Assembly (NCBI RefSeq): GCF_000002875.2
Contig: NC_009409.2
Span: 492,627 to 556,626, forward strand
DNA: 64,000 nt
Reading direction: 5' to 3'
From: Leishmania infantum JPCM5
Lineage: Eukaryota > Euglenozoa > Kinetoplastea > Trypanosomatida > Trypanosomatidae
The translations under genes and the position numbers were made by a program. Below, in pieces: positions 40,656 through 49,524 of this stretch. The first letter of the stretch is position 1, and each line of letters starts with the position of its first letter. The notes under the pieces are model-generated. The model saw only the letters and a list, made by a program, of their open reading frames with translations. It was not told where the DNA came from and made no database searches.

Positions 40656-42077
40656 TCAGGAGTAGTTGCCCTTGTTTGTTAGTCCGTAGGCTGGATGATC
40701 GTCTTTCCAGTCAGCCCAGGCGCTATCCTTCTGCCGCTGCCGCTCCTCCACGCCGTCCGGACCAAGGCGTGCGTCCTCCTCAGCCTGTCGCTGCTGCTTC
40801 GCCTGGGCCTCGTCCACCTGCCGCTGAATCTCCGCCATCTCCAGTTCGGCGAACTCCTGCAGCGTCATGGTCGGTGCGTTGCGGTCTATCATCAATTCGT
40901 TCCGGATCTGCTGACGGTACAACTGGGCGTTTCTGCTGCCGCGGATGGCGAGAGAGGAGGAGGTGGCAGCCGTCGCGGTCGCTGCAGGTGCTGTGACGCC
41001 GCCTGACTGCACAATGTCGCTGGTGCGCACCTGCCGCGGGTGATCGACTGTCCCGGCCGCCATCATGCCGCCCGGCAGAATCGTGTAGGTGTGCCGCCCC
41101 AGCGATAGCTCTCCTCGGCGCACGGAGTCCATCGTGTCCTGGTACTGCTTCGAGATGGCAGCCCGCTGCTCTGGGTTTAACGCCTCGAGCATGCTGAGCT
41201 CACGAGACGATATTTGAAGCTGGTGGCAACCTTCGTAGATAGACCACTTCAGCCGCGCCAACGCACGCGCGCGCAGCGTCTCCTCCTCCTCGCCTCCCGT
41301 TTCCTCTGCCGCCTCGCCCTCCTCGGCCATCAGCTCCCGCATGCGGCGCCGCTTCGCGCGGAGGTAGCCCACCTTGTCCTCCTCGGCCTTTAGCGCCGCC
41401 CTAAGGGATGCGATGGTGCGAGAGAGCTCAACGCGCTGCGACCGTTGGTCGGCACGGTACACGGCGTGCGTGTCCAGGGTCTTCTTGTCGACAAGCTCGA
41501 TATTCTCCATCCACTCAAAGAAGACCTTGAGCCACGCGTGAGAGCGGGCAAGCGCCTCTTGCCGCGACAAAGACCGCAGCTCCTCCTCTCGAAGGGAGCG
41601 AGAGGTCAGATTGGCCGCGGAATGCGCGACCGTTTCCATCTGTTGCACACCGCTGTCCTGCTCGCTGGGACGAAGCACGTCCTCGCCCCGCATGCGCTCG
41701 TCCGCCGAGCACGCTTGCTGCTGTGCGGTGCCGTTGCTGCTGTCACCATCGTTCCCGGCGCGGCTATCCTGGGCGCGTTTCATGGGGCCCTGGACGCGCT
41801 GGAAGAGGTCCGCCAGAATATACGGCGTCCACAGCATCTCCAGCGCTGTGGTCGAGTAGTCGTCTATCTCATCGTTTGGTGAAAAAGCTCCAACGGCGGA
41901 GAGGTGGCGCCAGAATAACTCAAACTCCGCCACCAACGAGCGTATCTGCGCGTTGAGTGTGGCATCTGTGCTGGCGAGAGAGGAGTTGACAACTTCAGCA
42001 ATGTAGGTGTCGCAGAGGCTGTTGAAGTGTCCCTTGACGGTGACGAAGTCACGCGCTGCATCCGTGCTGTTCGACAT
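40656..42077 (-). CDS. TAP42: TAP42/IGBP1 (alpha4)-family phosphatase regulator
   Basis: 473 residues. TAP42/alpha4 binds free catalytic subunits of PP2A, PP4 and PP6, protecting them and linking them to TOR signalling in yeast. The helical N-terminus contains LEMLWTPYILADLFQRVQGP, matching the family stretch around YLPYLLAELYQ. The middle has a Lys/Arg/Glu-rich coiled-coil stretch (about residues 210-270). The C-terminus carries PTMTLQEFAELE, then WADWKDDHPAYGLTNKGNYS, matching the family tail TLEEFAD...WDDWKDDHPRG. The total is longer than yeast Tap42 (366), from Gly/Ala/Ser inserts. Strong family match. The PP2A catalytic subunit and a PP4R2-like protein are in the same transcription unit, 22-29 kb downstream. 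Confidence 0.9.
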   Translation of the reverse strand: MSNSTDAARDFVTVKGHFNSLCDTYIAEVVNSSLASTDATLNAQIRSLVAEFELFWRHLSAVGAFSPNDEIDDYSTTALEMLWTPYILADLFQRVQGPMKRAQDSRAGNDGDSSNGTAQQQACSADERMRGEDVLRPSEQDSGVQQMETVAHSAANLTSRSLREEELRSLSRQEALARSHAWLKVFFEWMENIELVDKKTLDTHAVYRADQRSQRVELSRTIASLRAALKAEEDKVGYLRAKRRRMRELMAEEGEAAEETGGEEEETLRARALARLKWSIYEGCHQLQISSRELSMLEALNPEQRAAISKQYQDTMDSVRRGELSLGRHTYTILPGGMMAAGTVDHPRQVRTSDIVQSGGVTAPAATATAATSSSLAIRGSRNAQLYRQQIRNELMIDRNAPTMTLQEFAELEMAEIQRQVDEAQAKQQRQAEEDARLGPDGVEERQRQKDSAWADWKDDHPAYGLTNKGNYS

Positions 42078-43153
42078 TGCGCCTCAATCGTGTGGCCCGA
42101 AGTGGCAATGGCGGGTGGCTGCAATGCCTTTCTGCTTCCACTAGCGGTGGGGGGGGGGGGGCTGCGCACTGCTGCCGACCCCTTCGATGAGAACGAAAGA
42201 GCAACCGAGAGGAAACGAGAGAAGCTTTGCCTTTCAACAATCACAAGACACGCGGGCATACACACGCAATCACGTCCGCCTTCGTTCCGTCGGCAAGCGG
42301 CTCCGAGCCCCGTATCCTTTTTCTCTTGTCCTGCACGTCTGCTGATGTGATGCTAATCCTCGCGGTGAAGGATGAAGGCACGCGTTGAAAGGGGGGAGAA
42401 GTGAGGAAGCGGACGTTTTTTTTTGGGGGAGAGGAGGGAGCGAGAGAGAAGGCGAGGTAAGCGCTTGAGAGGAGAGTGTGGAAGAGTGGGGGAGGGCACC
42501 TGCCACAGTAGATTTTGGTGTACGGCATGGTGCGAAACGCAGTGACGGGTGTTTCAGTAGTTGACAAGGGAAAGAGGGATAAGGCAAATAGCAGCGGAGG
42601 CGATGTCCAGTCTCCTCGCATGCGTGAGAGAGGCAGCAGCCTTCTCACTAATTGCAGCACCGGCACATGACACCCCAAAACGTTCTTCGTCCCTCCTTTC
42701 CTCCCTACAAGTCCCACACTCGATCATGTCTTAGAGCAGCTGTGCAATGTTCTTGAGTGCCGTGCCGCCTCTCTTCTTCTTTGTGTTCTCGCCCCTCCTC
42801 CTTGCAGTTTATGCGGATAGCGCGCAAGAGAGAGAACGCCGCGCAGCCCAGTCGCCGCGGCTGTGTCTGCCGCATATAATAGTGCTCAAGGAGAAAGACG
42901 CGGCAGCTTTTCTCCTTGAGCTCTCTTATTCCATCCGTCCGTTTTGTTGATGCTGCTTTTGTCGTTGCTACGATACGGGGGATGTGAGAGTGTGTCCGTG
43001 AGGATCAGAAAGAAGCACACATCCACATATCTGTGTGCGTGTAAGAAAGCGAGGGCCGGAGCGCAAAGAGGAGTGGAGGCGACGCAGACTCACGTCTGCA
43101 AGCGTGCAGGTAAAAAGGGTGTACAAGGTGAGTGGCATCGATCTCAACGTGTT
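42078..43153. other. Intergenic region
   Basis: No gene seen. It holds the probable TAP42 splice acceptor (42182-42225), a G-run at 42149-42160 and a T-run at 42417-42424. The part near 43153 is the 3' UTR of the small 236-residue gene. Confidence 0.6.
42182..42225 (-). promoter_or_regulatory. Putative spliced-leader acceptor of TAP42
   Basis: On the minus strand a pyrimidine tract (plus 42190-42225, GA-rich) is followed by its first AG at 42182-42183, about 105 nt before the TAP42 ATG. A G-run lies in the resulting 5' UTR. Confidence 0.45.
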
Positions 43154-43864
43154 TCAGCCCGTATACCGTGGGCCCGGCCCGGCACGTCGGCGAAAGGCCA
43201 GCTCGACCGTGGGGTGCTCTAGCATCTTTTCCTGCCTATACTGCTCGAAAGGGGAAGGTTCCTTTTTTCTGCCCCTTTGGCCGGCGTCCCCCTCTTTCGC
43301 GGCCGCCTCGGCCTCCTCCCTGGCGTCGGCCTCGAGATCGTCTGCGTCGATCCCCGTGCCAGGGCGCGCCTGCGTGCGCGCCTCCCGCCACCCGGGAACC
43401 TTACCCGCCGTAGAGGTCTGCTCCTTGAAGTCAGCCGGTGAGAGAGTCGCTGCCCGCTCGGCAAAGCGCGCGGTCCAAGTTGCCGCCAGCTCTCGATTCT
43501 TGCTCACCAGCGCGCAGCGACGCAGCGAAGAGCACAGCGTGATCTTCATCGCCGTGCGGGACCCAAATGGGATGGAAGAGCCCGCGTCATGAAGCTCTAC
43601 CCACATAGCCTCGCCCATCTCCAGCGCCTCCGCCCGCTCCTCGGCCAGGGTGCTGCGGGAGAGCTGCGCGATGAGGCGACTCTCCGTCTCCACCGTCTGC
43701 ATGCGCGGCATTTTCTGGTGCAGCTGTGACTGAAGCTTGCGGCGCAGCTCCGCAACGCTCTCATTCAGGCTATTCAGTGCTGTGAAGTGCTGAAGACGGG
43801 GAAGGGTGCGTGCGCAAAGGCCGCCCAACACGCCCGCACAGCACCACCAGCGTGTGGCTCTCAT
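43154..43864 (-). CDS. Small protein of unknown function, possibly mitochondrial
   Basis: 236 residues. I recognise no family. The first ~28 residues (MRATRWWCCAGVLGGLCARTL) are Arg/Ala/Leu/Cys-rich without acidic residues, as in a mitochondrial presequence or signal anchor. Residues ~30-175 look alpha-helical (LRRKLQSQLHQKMPRM, EERAEALEMGEAMWVEL), with ATWTARFAERAATL later. The C-terminus is charged and ends FRRRAGPGPRYTG. The fixed size, lack of simple repeats and even amino-acid use argue for a real gene. A mitochondrial ribosome or assembly factor is possible, but nothing in the sequence proves that. Lies between TAP42 and GPN3. Confidence 0.65.
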   Translation of the reverse strand: MRATRWWCCAGVLGGLCARTLPRLQHFTALNSLNESVAELRRKLQSQLHQKMPRMQTVETESRLIAQLSRSTLAEERAEALEMGEAMWVELHDAGSSIPFGSRTAMKITLCSSLRRCALVSKNRELAATWTARFAERAATLSPADFKEQTSTAGKVPGWREARTQARPGTGIDADDLEADAREEAEAAAKEGDAGQRGRKKEPSPFEQYRQEKMLEHPTVELAFRRRAGPGPRYTG

Positions 43865-44780
43865 GGCTCGCCACCGGGGAGGGGAGGGCAGGATGTAGCC
43901 GCTGTACTGTTTTGTGCCCCTTCAGTAGGACGAGGAGAGGATTGTGGTGCAAGAGTACCACATAGAAAAAGGGAATGAGGTGCACAATGGCAGTGACATG
44001 TTGCATAAACCTGTGCTGCGTCATGATCGCTGCCGCCCCATCTGTCGACGCTCCACTGCGGACCTCCAACCCTTCCCCTCTCCCCGCATGGCACATCCGC
44101 GCGAGAAGAGCAGCGGCATTCGTTCTCTATTTGGGGCCCACTTGCGAGGGAAGAAGCACCACGTGCAGAGTCCCCACCGCACAGTGCAGGAACACTCACG
44201 AAGCTAGCGAAGAGAAAGTGCCGACAGGCGCTGCAGCTGTTCTCTTCGAATGCGTCTTTACACAAGTCCGGACAAGGACGACGGCAACGACGCTGTCCCG
44301 CACACTCCATACGCATCACTTAGTGAGCAGAAAGACGCACGTTCAGGGTGCGCCTGCGCAGTTGAACGAAGGATTCGCGTTGTGGAGAGGGAGGGGAAGC
44401 CGCCGCCACATGTGGAAGGGAAGACGGCGAAGCGCGGAGACACGAAAAAGAAGCGGGGGCCGGCCCATCAGTGTTGCGGAGGACTCTGTGTAACCGCCCT
44501 TAGACATGTACATGCGCTGCGCCATTTGCGAACGCCGTAGCGCAACAGCAACGGGGGCCACACGACAAGACACATGCATACATGCATACGTTTCTCTCTA
44601 TATATATATAGCCGTATGTATGTATGCATGTGTACCCAACGACAAGAAGCGGCTTGAACGCATACACAGCGTCCTTGATTACTCGATGGAAGGTTCGTTA
44701 CACAACACATACATAGATAGAGGCTAGCACGGATGCAACATCACATGCGCGCTATTGAAGAGAACAGGTTCGGTTTTGGG
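43865..44780. other. Intergenic / 3' UTR region
   Basis: No gene seen. A TA run at 44599-44611 and GA-rich tracts around 44380-44460. Open frames on both strands lack any recognisable motif. It should contain the 3' UTR of GPN3. Confidence 0.6.
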
Positions 44781-45581
44781 TCAGTTGTCGGCCAAGTCGT
44801 GATCCTGAACCTCCGCCTCATCCGCCACCTGCAGTGTCTCATCCAGCACACTGCATAGGTTGCTCACGTACCCCACATCCTCGATGTCTACCGGGCGAAA
44901 GGTCACCAGATTGAAGTCCGCGAGCAGCGCTCCGATTTGGCGCGACATGGCACGGAAGCGCGACGGAAGCCGTGAGAGGTCCATGTAGTCGAAGTCGCAC
45001 ATGCAAAAGTGCTCCAGCATGCCGTTCTCCTTGAAGTCTTTGCTTAGCAAGTCGCATTTCGTGAGAACGTTGATGAAGGGGCAGTCGAAGCAGACCATGC
45101 TGGAAAGCGAGAACATGCAGCCCGAAATGAACTTGCCGCTGTCCGCCGTCGTGGCGAGCGCGTCAAGCAGATAGAGCACCGTCGTATAGTAGCCCTCCTG
45201 TTGGAGGAGGCGCACAAAGGCGGGAACGGCCGGCTGGTTCGACAGCACCTCCACCTGTCCTGGCATGTCCACGATAATGAAATCTTCGGCATAGTCGCCG
45301 AGCTGCTGCGACACCCACGTGGCACCGGCGGTGACGAGGTACTCCATGCAGAAGACAAGGCCGCCGTTCGGGCCCAGTCCTTTTCCCTCCATCGCGTCCT
45401 CGAGCGAGATGAGGTCGCGAATGTCCATCGACGGCTCATATGGCAGCGAGTCCGCCGCGGGGTCCATGTTAGCGATGTGGGTGGAGCGGCCCATGGTGGC
45501 ATAGTGCTCGGCCAGAACGCCGCACAGGGTGCTCTTGCCAGACCCGGCTGGTCCGATTATGACGGCGGCGTACTTGCCCAT
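44781..45581 (-). CDS. GPN3: GPN-loop GTPase 3
   Basis: 266 residues from the Met at 45581 (human GPN3 has 284). The frame stays open for 94 codons upstream but that part is leader-like. GPN GTPases form dimers and help assemble and import RNA polymerase II. The P-loop is GPAGSGKST (10-18). NMDPAADSLPY (38-48) matches the family NLDPAAE. The diagnostic Gly-Pro-Asn loop is at 70-72 in GLGPNGGLVFCMEY, and IVDMPGQVE follows as the G3 motif. FISGCMFSLSSMVCFDCPF matches GPN3, TKCDLLSK is the G4 motif, and the tail is acidic. The match to GPN3 rather than GPN1 or GPN2 rests on length and on FKFISG-type and FCMEY wording; confident. RPB10 and GPN3, both linked to RNA polymerase, are in one unit but 29 kb apart. 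Confidence 0.92.
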   Translation of the reverse strand: MGKYAAVIIGPAGSGKSTLCGVLAEHYATMGRSTHIANMDPAADSLPYEPSMDIRDLISLEDAMEGKGLGPNGGLVFCMEYLVTAGATWVSQQLGDYAEDFIIVDMPGQVEVLSNQPAVPAFVRLLQQEGYYTTVLYLLDALATTADSGKFISGCMFSLSSMVCFDCPFINVLTKCDLLSKDFKENGMLEHFCMCDFDYMDLSRLPSRFRAMSRQIGALLADFNLVTFRPVDIEDVGYVSNLCSVLDETLQVADEAEVQDHDLADN

Positions 45582-47051
45582 TCGCTTATCTGTTTGGTGT
45601 GATGAACAGAGGAATATCTGTGTGTGTATGTGTGGCAGTCGAAGCCGCCGTACCATGCAGTGCGCTATGGCAAAGACGAGAGCACAGGTGCACAACACAC
45701 ACACGACCCGCACACTCGCGCAAGGCAAAAGAGGGCACCTCCGTGTGCTCAAGCGGAGTAAGGGACTCGCCAGACAAACAAACGTCCCTTGATTGTTTCC
45801 GGTGAGTATGGAGAGTAAGAGAATTTGTACGCCGGCGATGGCGGGAAAGAGACGGAGATTCAAACTGCTCCGTCACGCCCTTCGCCCAATGCACTGGCGG
45901 ACACGAAGCCCATCCATAACGGAGGAAGGAGAGTGAGAGAAGCAAGAAGAGAGAGCGGAGGAAAGAAGGGTCGAAGAAATGGCAGGCCAACTAGAACGCG
46001 CAAAAGAAAACAGCAAAAGGAGAGAAGGAAGTGAGCCCGCGAACACTCGTTAGAGCGCCCGCCCCCCCCCCTTTCACCGGATCCGCGACAGCCGCAGGCA
46101 CGCCGGCACGCGCTCCCCTGTTTGCATCGACTTTTTGTCTGTCCAACGTGTCCCTTTCTCTGCCATACAGCATGGTAACAACGCCCCTTCCTCCCTCCCA
46201 CCCGGCCCAGCCACAGGCCCCCGCACCGCGTGGCGCCAAGCAGCCGTAGACACGCGCCGCTGCAGAAATGCGCCGACCCAGTCAGCGAAGCGCGGCCTCC
46301 GCCCCAGACCCTCTACCCGCCCTCCCCGCCCCGCAGGGTCGCCCCTCACGGCCGCTCGCCTTGTGCCCGGTCGCCACGTCGCGCATCCCTCGGGGCGCCT
46401 CGGGCTCCCCGAGCCAGGGCGCGGTGAGGGCCGGGTGAGATACGTTCGGGTCAGGGCGGCATACTGCCCATCATATGGTTCGCACAAACACGTTCACAGC
46501 TGCAGGCCTCCCCCACGCAGCGCCATCCAGGACATGACCGCCGACACCCGTAGCGATAAATCGCTCTGACTTCGCTACGTCGTAGGTACCTGACCCTGGC
46601 ACCACGAGGGGTGGTCCGGCACTGGCAGGGATAGGGAGAGGAGCTGCCTGGCTTCCCCGCAGAGAGGATGGAGGGGGGTGCACGCGGCCATGATGTACCA
46701 CGCCCGGAGGCGGCCCCAACCTTTTCATCAGCACGCTGGATGGTGTGAGGAAAATAGGTAAAGGCGACGCACGCTCGCACCGGGAGGGAAAAGGGTGCGC
46801 TGTACCTTCGGATGCCACAGTGAGGGTGTCCTTCCTTTTGCCTATGTGTGTGTATGCGTGTGTGTTTTTTAGTGTTTCAAGACCAGAGTGGGACAGGAAG
46901 CTCCAGACTCACGCGCACAGACACTCACTTACTCCATATGACAACTCGACAAGCGGCGCAGGCACGCGCGTACTCTCTCCCTCTATCCCGTCATGTCCCC
47001 ATCCCCTCACCCTCTCTTCGACGAGAGGAGATGCGGCGAGGGAGACAGCAC
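45582..47051. other. Intergenic / 3' UTR region with SIDER2-like element
   Basis: No gene seen. Contains SIDER2-like copy B (46144-46715), about 340 nt downstream of the SF3A1 stop codon and so probably in that mRNA's 3' UTR. GA-rich tract at 45915-46030. Confidence 0.65.
46144..46715 (-). mobile_element. SIDER2-like retroposon, copy B
   Basis: About 570 bp, the longest of the three copies. Same orientation as A and C; the Pr77-like core is at 46594-46630. Against copy A I count roughly ten substitutions over about 480 bp by eye, for example CATGATGTACCACG versus CATGATGTGCCATG near the 5' end. It has about 20 bp more than A between the ACAACG and the GGCCCAGCC stretches near 46180-46200. 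The 3' end shares the CAACG(C/T)GTC stretch with copy A. Ends approximate. Confidence 0.75.
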
Positions 47052-48239
47052 TCAACTGTGTCCCTGAGCCTCCCTCGGCCCGCCTCGCTCTCGCGGTCGC
47101 TTTCCGTTGCTCCCGGTGCCCTTCACCAGGGTGGAGCTCATATACACCGGTGCAAACGACGGCGATGCCACACCAGGAGGGTGCAGCAGGGTATTGGCAC
47201 GGGCAGTGGTTAGCCCGCCGCTTGCAGCAGCAGCAGGGGGCACAGATGGAGGAGCCTCCGCTCCCGTTGCACACGGCTTGGACGTCGAGGTGAGCGCAGG
47301 TGAAATGAAATTCGCATTCGCTGCCTGGGCTGCGTGCTGCTTCGACGCTGCTGTCTCGGGCACCGGCCCATCCAGCTGCAAGTCGCTCAACCGAAATGTC
47401 TTGACCACCGAGAAAAGCGTCCACTGCAGACGCCCGCGCAGCTCCTCATCCGTCAGCAGCGCGGCTCGTCGGCGAGCCAGGGCAGCCTTGGCATACTTCT
47501 TCTTCTCCTCGCATACTGTGCCCAGTAGGTACGACTGCGACTCCAAGTTCTCCAGCCGCGTCTCCGTCTCCTCCTCATCAAAGGCCAAGATGCGACGGTA
47601 GGACTCGACGAGCTTGCGGAACATGTCGTGTCGCACGTCGTCCTCGTGGAGAAAGTGGAACATGGGGTTGTGTCGCTGCTTGCTCTGTACGGCAGCGAGG
47701 AACCTGTCGCCGTACTTGGCGGTGTATTGAGCTGTCGTCGACAGCACGTCCATCAGCAGGGCCGTCACATCCACGGTGCCGGCCTTCCGATCCAAAGAGT
47801 AGTGGTTCGGAAACGGATCCTCGAGGTATCGACGAGCCTCTGCCTCGGTCTGACGCAGCAGCTCCTCGCGCTGCGGGTCGCTCTTGGCGCCGGCGGTACC
47901 GCCCATCGTGCGAGTGATGGTGCCAACCTTCGTCATCGTCGCCGCCCCCTTATCGCTGCCTGCCGCGCCGTCTCTGTCCTTGTGCTCACCCGGCTTCTGC
48001 GGCCGCAGCTCCGGGTGCTGGCGAAACTCCGTCAGCTTGCTAAGAAAGTAGGGGTAAAATATGTGCGACGTGTCCACGAAAAGGAACTGATTACGCTTGC
48101 TCGAGGCGAGCAGCTTAGCCACCATCTCATCCGCCTTGCGCCGATCCAAGGCGCTGAGGCGCGCGGCGAAGGCATCCACCTTCTCCCGCAGCTCCGGGCC
48201 CGGAGTGACGATCGTCGGGAGCGCCTCCTCGTTCTCCAT
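47052..48239 (-). CDS. SF3A1: Splicing factor SF3A subunit 1 (SF3a120/Prp21)
   Basis: 395 residues from the Met at 48239. The Met at 48323 would lie upstream of the likely splice acceptor at 48279, so I reject it. SF3A1 is a U2 snRNP subunit. Two SURP domains are visible: residues ~20-72 (VDAFAARLSAL, then NQFLFVDTSHIFYPYFLSKL) and ~158-218 (DVTALLMDVLSTTAQYTAKY, then FLHEDDVRHDMFRKLVESY). Their order and the FVK/FRKLVE wording match SF3A1, whose second SURP reads FTKLVEQYTKIL. A Glu/Arg-rich stretch follows to ~280, then a Pro/Ala/Ser-rich tail. Half the length of the human protein (793); the C-terminal ubiquitin-like domain is missing. Good match. Confidence 0.85.
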   Translation of the reverse strand: MENEEALPTIVTPGPELREKVDAFAARLSALDRRKADEMVAKLLASSKRNQFLFVDTSHIFYPYFLSKLTEFRQHPELRPQKPGEHKDRDGAAGSDKGAATMTKVGTITRTMGGTAGAKSDPQREELLRQTEAEARRYLEDPFPNHYSLDRKAGTVDVTALLMDVLSTTAQYTAKYGDRFLAAVQSKQRHNPMFHFLHEDDVRHDMFRKLVESYRRILAFDEEETETRLENLESQSYLLGTVCEEKKKYAKAALARRRAALLTDEELRGRLQWTLFSVVKTFRLSDLQLDGPVPETAASKQHAAQAANANFISPALTSTSKPCATGAEAPPSVPPAAAASGGLTTARANTLLHPPGVASPSFAPVYMSSTLVKGTGSNGKRPRERGGPREAQGHS

Positions 48240-49524
48240 CGTCCCCTGCCGATCGAGCTGGTTGTGTGCTGTGCGACGCTCGCCGGTGGTAGAGAAGAGA
48301 CGAAAGAAGAGAACCGCACGCACCTGCTGAGGGGGGAGGGGCGGGGGGAGGGACTACTGGAGAGCCACGCACCGAGGGAAGGGGGTAGGACTGCTGGTGA
48401 GATGCTCGAGAACCACTCGGGGGAGGGAGAGAAAACATACACGAGAACAACTTCCGCTTGTCTTCTCTCTGACAGCATACACAACCACACACGCAGACGC
48501 ACACTTGCCTCTGTGTGCGTCGGATGAGGCGAGCGAGATGAGCCGAGACGTCCACCGCGGCAAAGGAGCAGCAAGAAGCGTAGGCGCACTCACCTCTGCT
48601 GGCGACGGTGGTGGTGGTGTCTGCGACGTCTCACAGACTCCCCGAGGATGATGGACGTATACGTGCACGTGTGTATGTATATGCGTCTGTCTGTCTGTCT
48701 GTGCATGTGTGTGTGTGTGTGCATGCGAATGAAGCGAGAGGCGGCAGTCAATAGAAAGGCAAGCAGAGAGGGGACAGTGAGAAGAGCAGGGCCCGCAGAG
48801 GAGCAGTCAGCGCGCTGAAGAAGGTGAGCAGGTGAAAGAGATGCCTCACCCTCTCCTCCTCATCGGAAGCGAAAAGAGGATCGTCGGCACACCGTACACA
48901 CCACACACACACACACATCGTGGGTTGCCATGTCGCGCTGACGTTGATGGTGAGTTGGCAGAGTGGCGGGAGACACAGCATATGATACTGAGCACGGGGG
49001 AGAAGCGGCGCACCTACGCACACGCAAAGAGCAAGGGGGAGGGAGAGAGCTCAGCGGGGTGTCCTTTTTCCTTTTCTCGTTGGTGTTCTTCAGTTCCATC
49101 ACGTGCATACCCACCTATGTGCGCACGGCAGGGAAGGAGGTAGTGAGCAGAGAAGGACGGGCAGCACTAGCACCGCCGTCACGAATTCCATAGTCTACCG
49201 CTCCTCCCAAACAGCACTCCTCCTCCCCGTCATACGCAACGAAACCCCTCCCCATGGAGAGAAAGCAGCGATGACAGCGGCGGTTGCGTCGCAATGGCTG
49301 TGCAGGCGTTGTGCACTCGGTACGCAGACGCCCTCCGCACAAAGCAGAGCCCCTCAGTATCGTTGCTGCTCGCCACTATGCCGCCCTGCTTGTGCGAGCG
49401 TTGTGACGATCTATAACCCAGCACTGACTCCATCATGCAAGGCCTCAGCACCGCACACATGCAAGGCCCAAACGGCACAGAAACACCGCGCACCTGCCGC
49501 CGTCTCCCACACTCCCTCCTCATC
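48240..49524. other. Intergenic region
   Basis: No gene seen. It has the SF3A1 splice acceptor region (48279-48315), CTGT and GT repeats (48688-48722) and CA runs near 48900-48920. The part close to 49524 is the POLD2 3' UTR. Confidence 0.6.
48279..48315 (-). promoter_or_regulatory. Putative spliced-leader acceptor of SF3A1
   Basis: On the minus strand a pyrimidine tract (plus 48291-48315, AGAGAAGAGACGAAAGAAG) leads to the first AG at 48279-48280, giving a 40 nt 5' UTR. It supports the Met at 48239 rather than 48323 as the start. Confidence 0.55.

Noticed and set aside
44781..45863. Upstream extension of GPN3 to 45863
   Set aside because: The family starts MGKYAAVIIGPAGSGKST; the upstream 94 residues have no family match and are leader-like.
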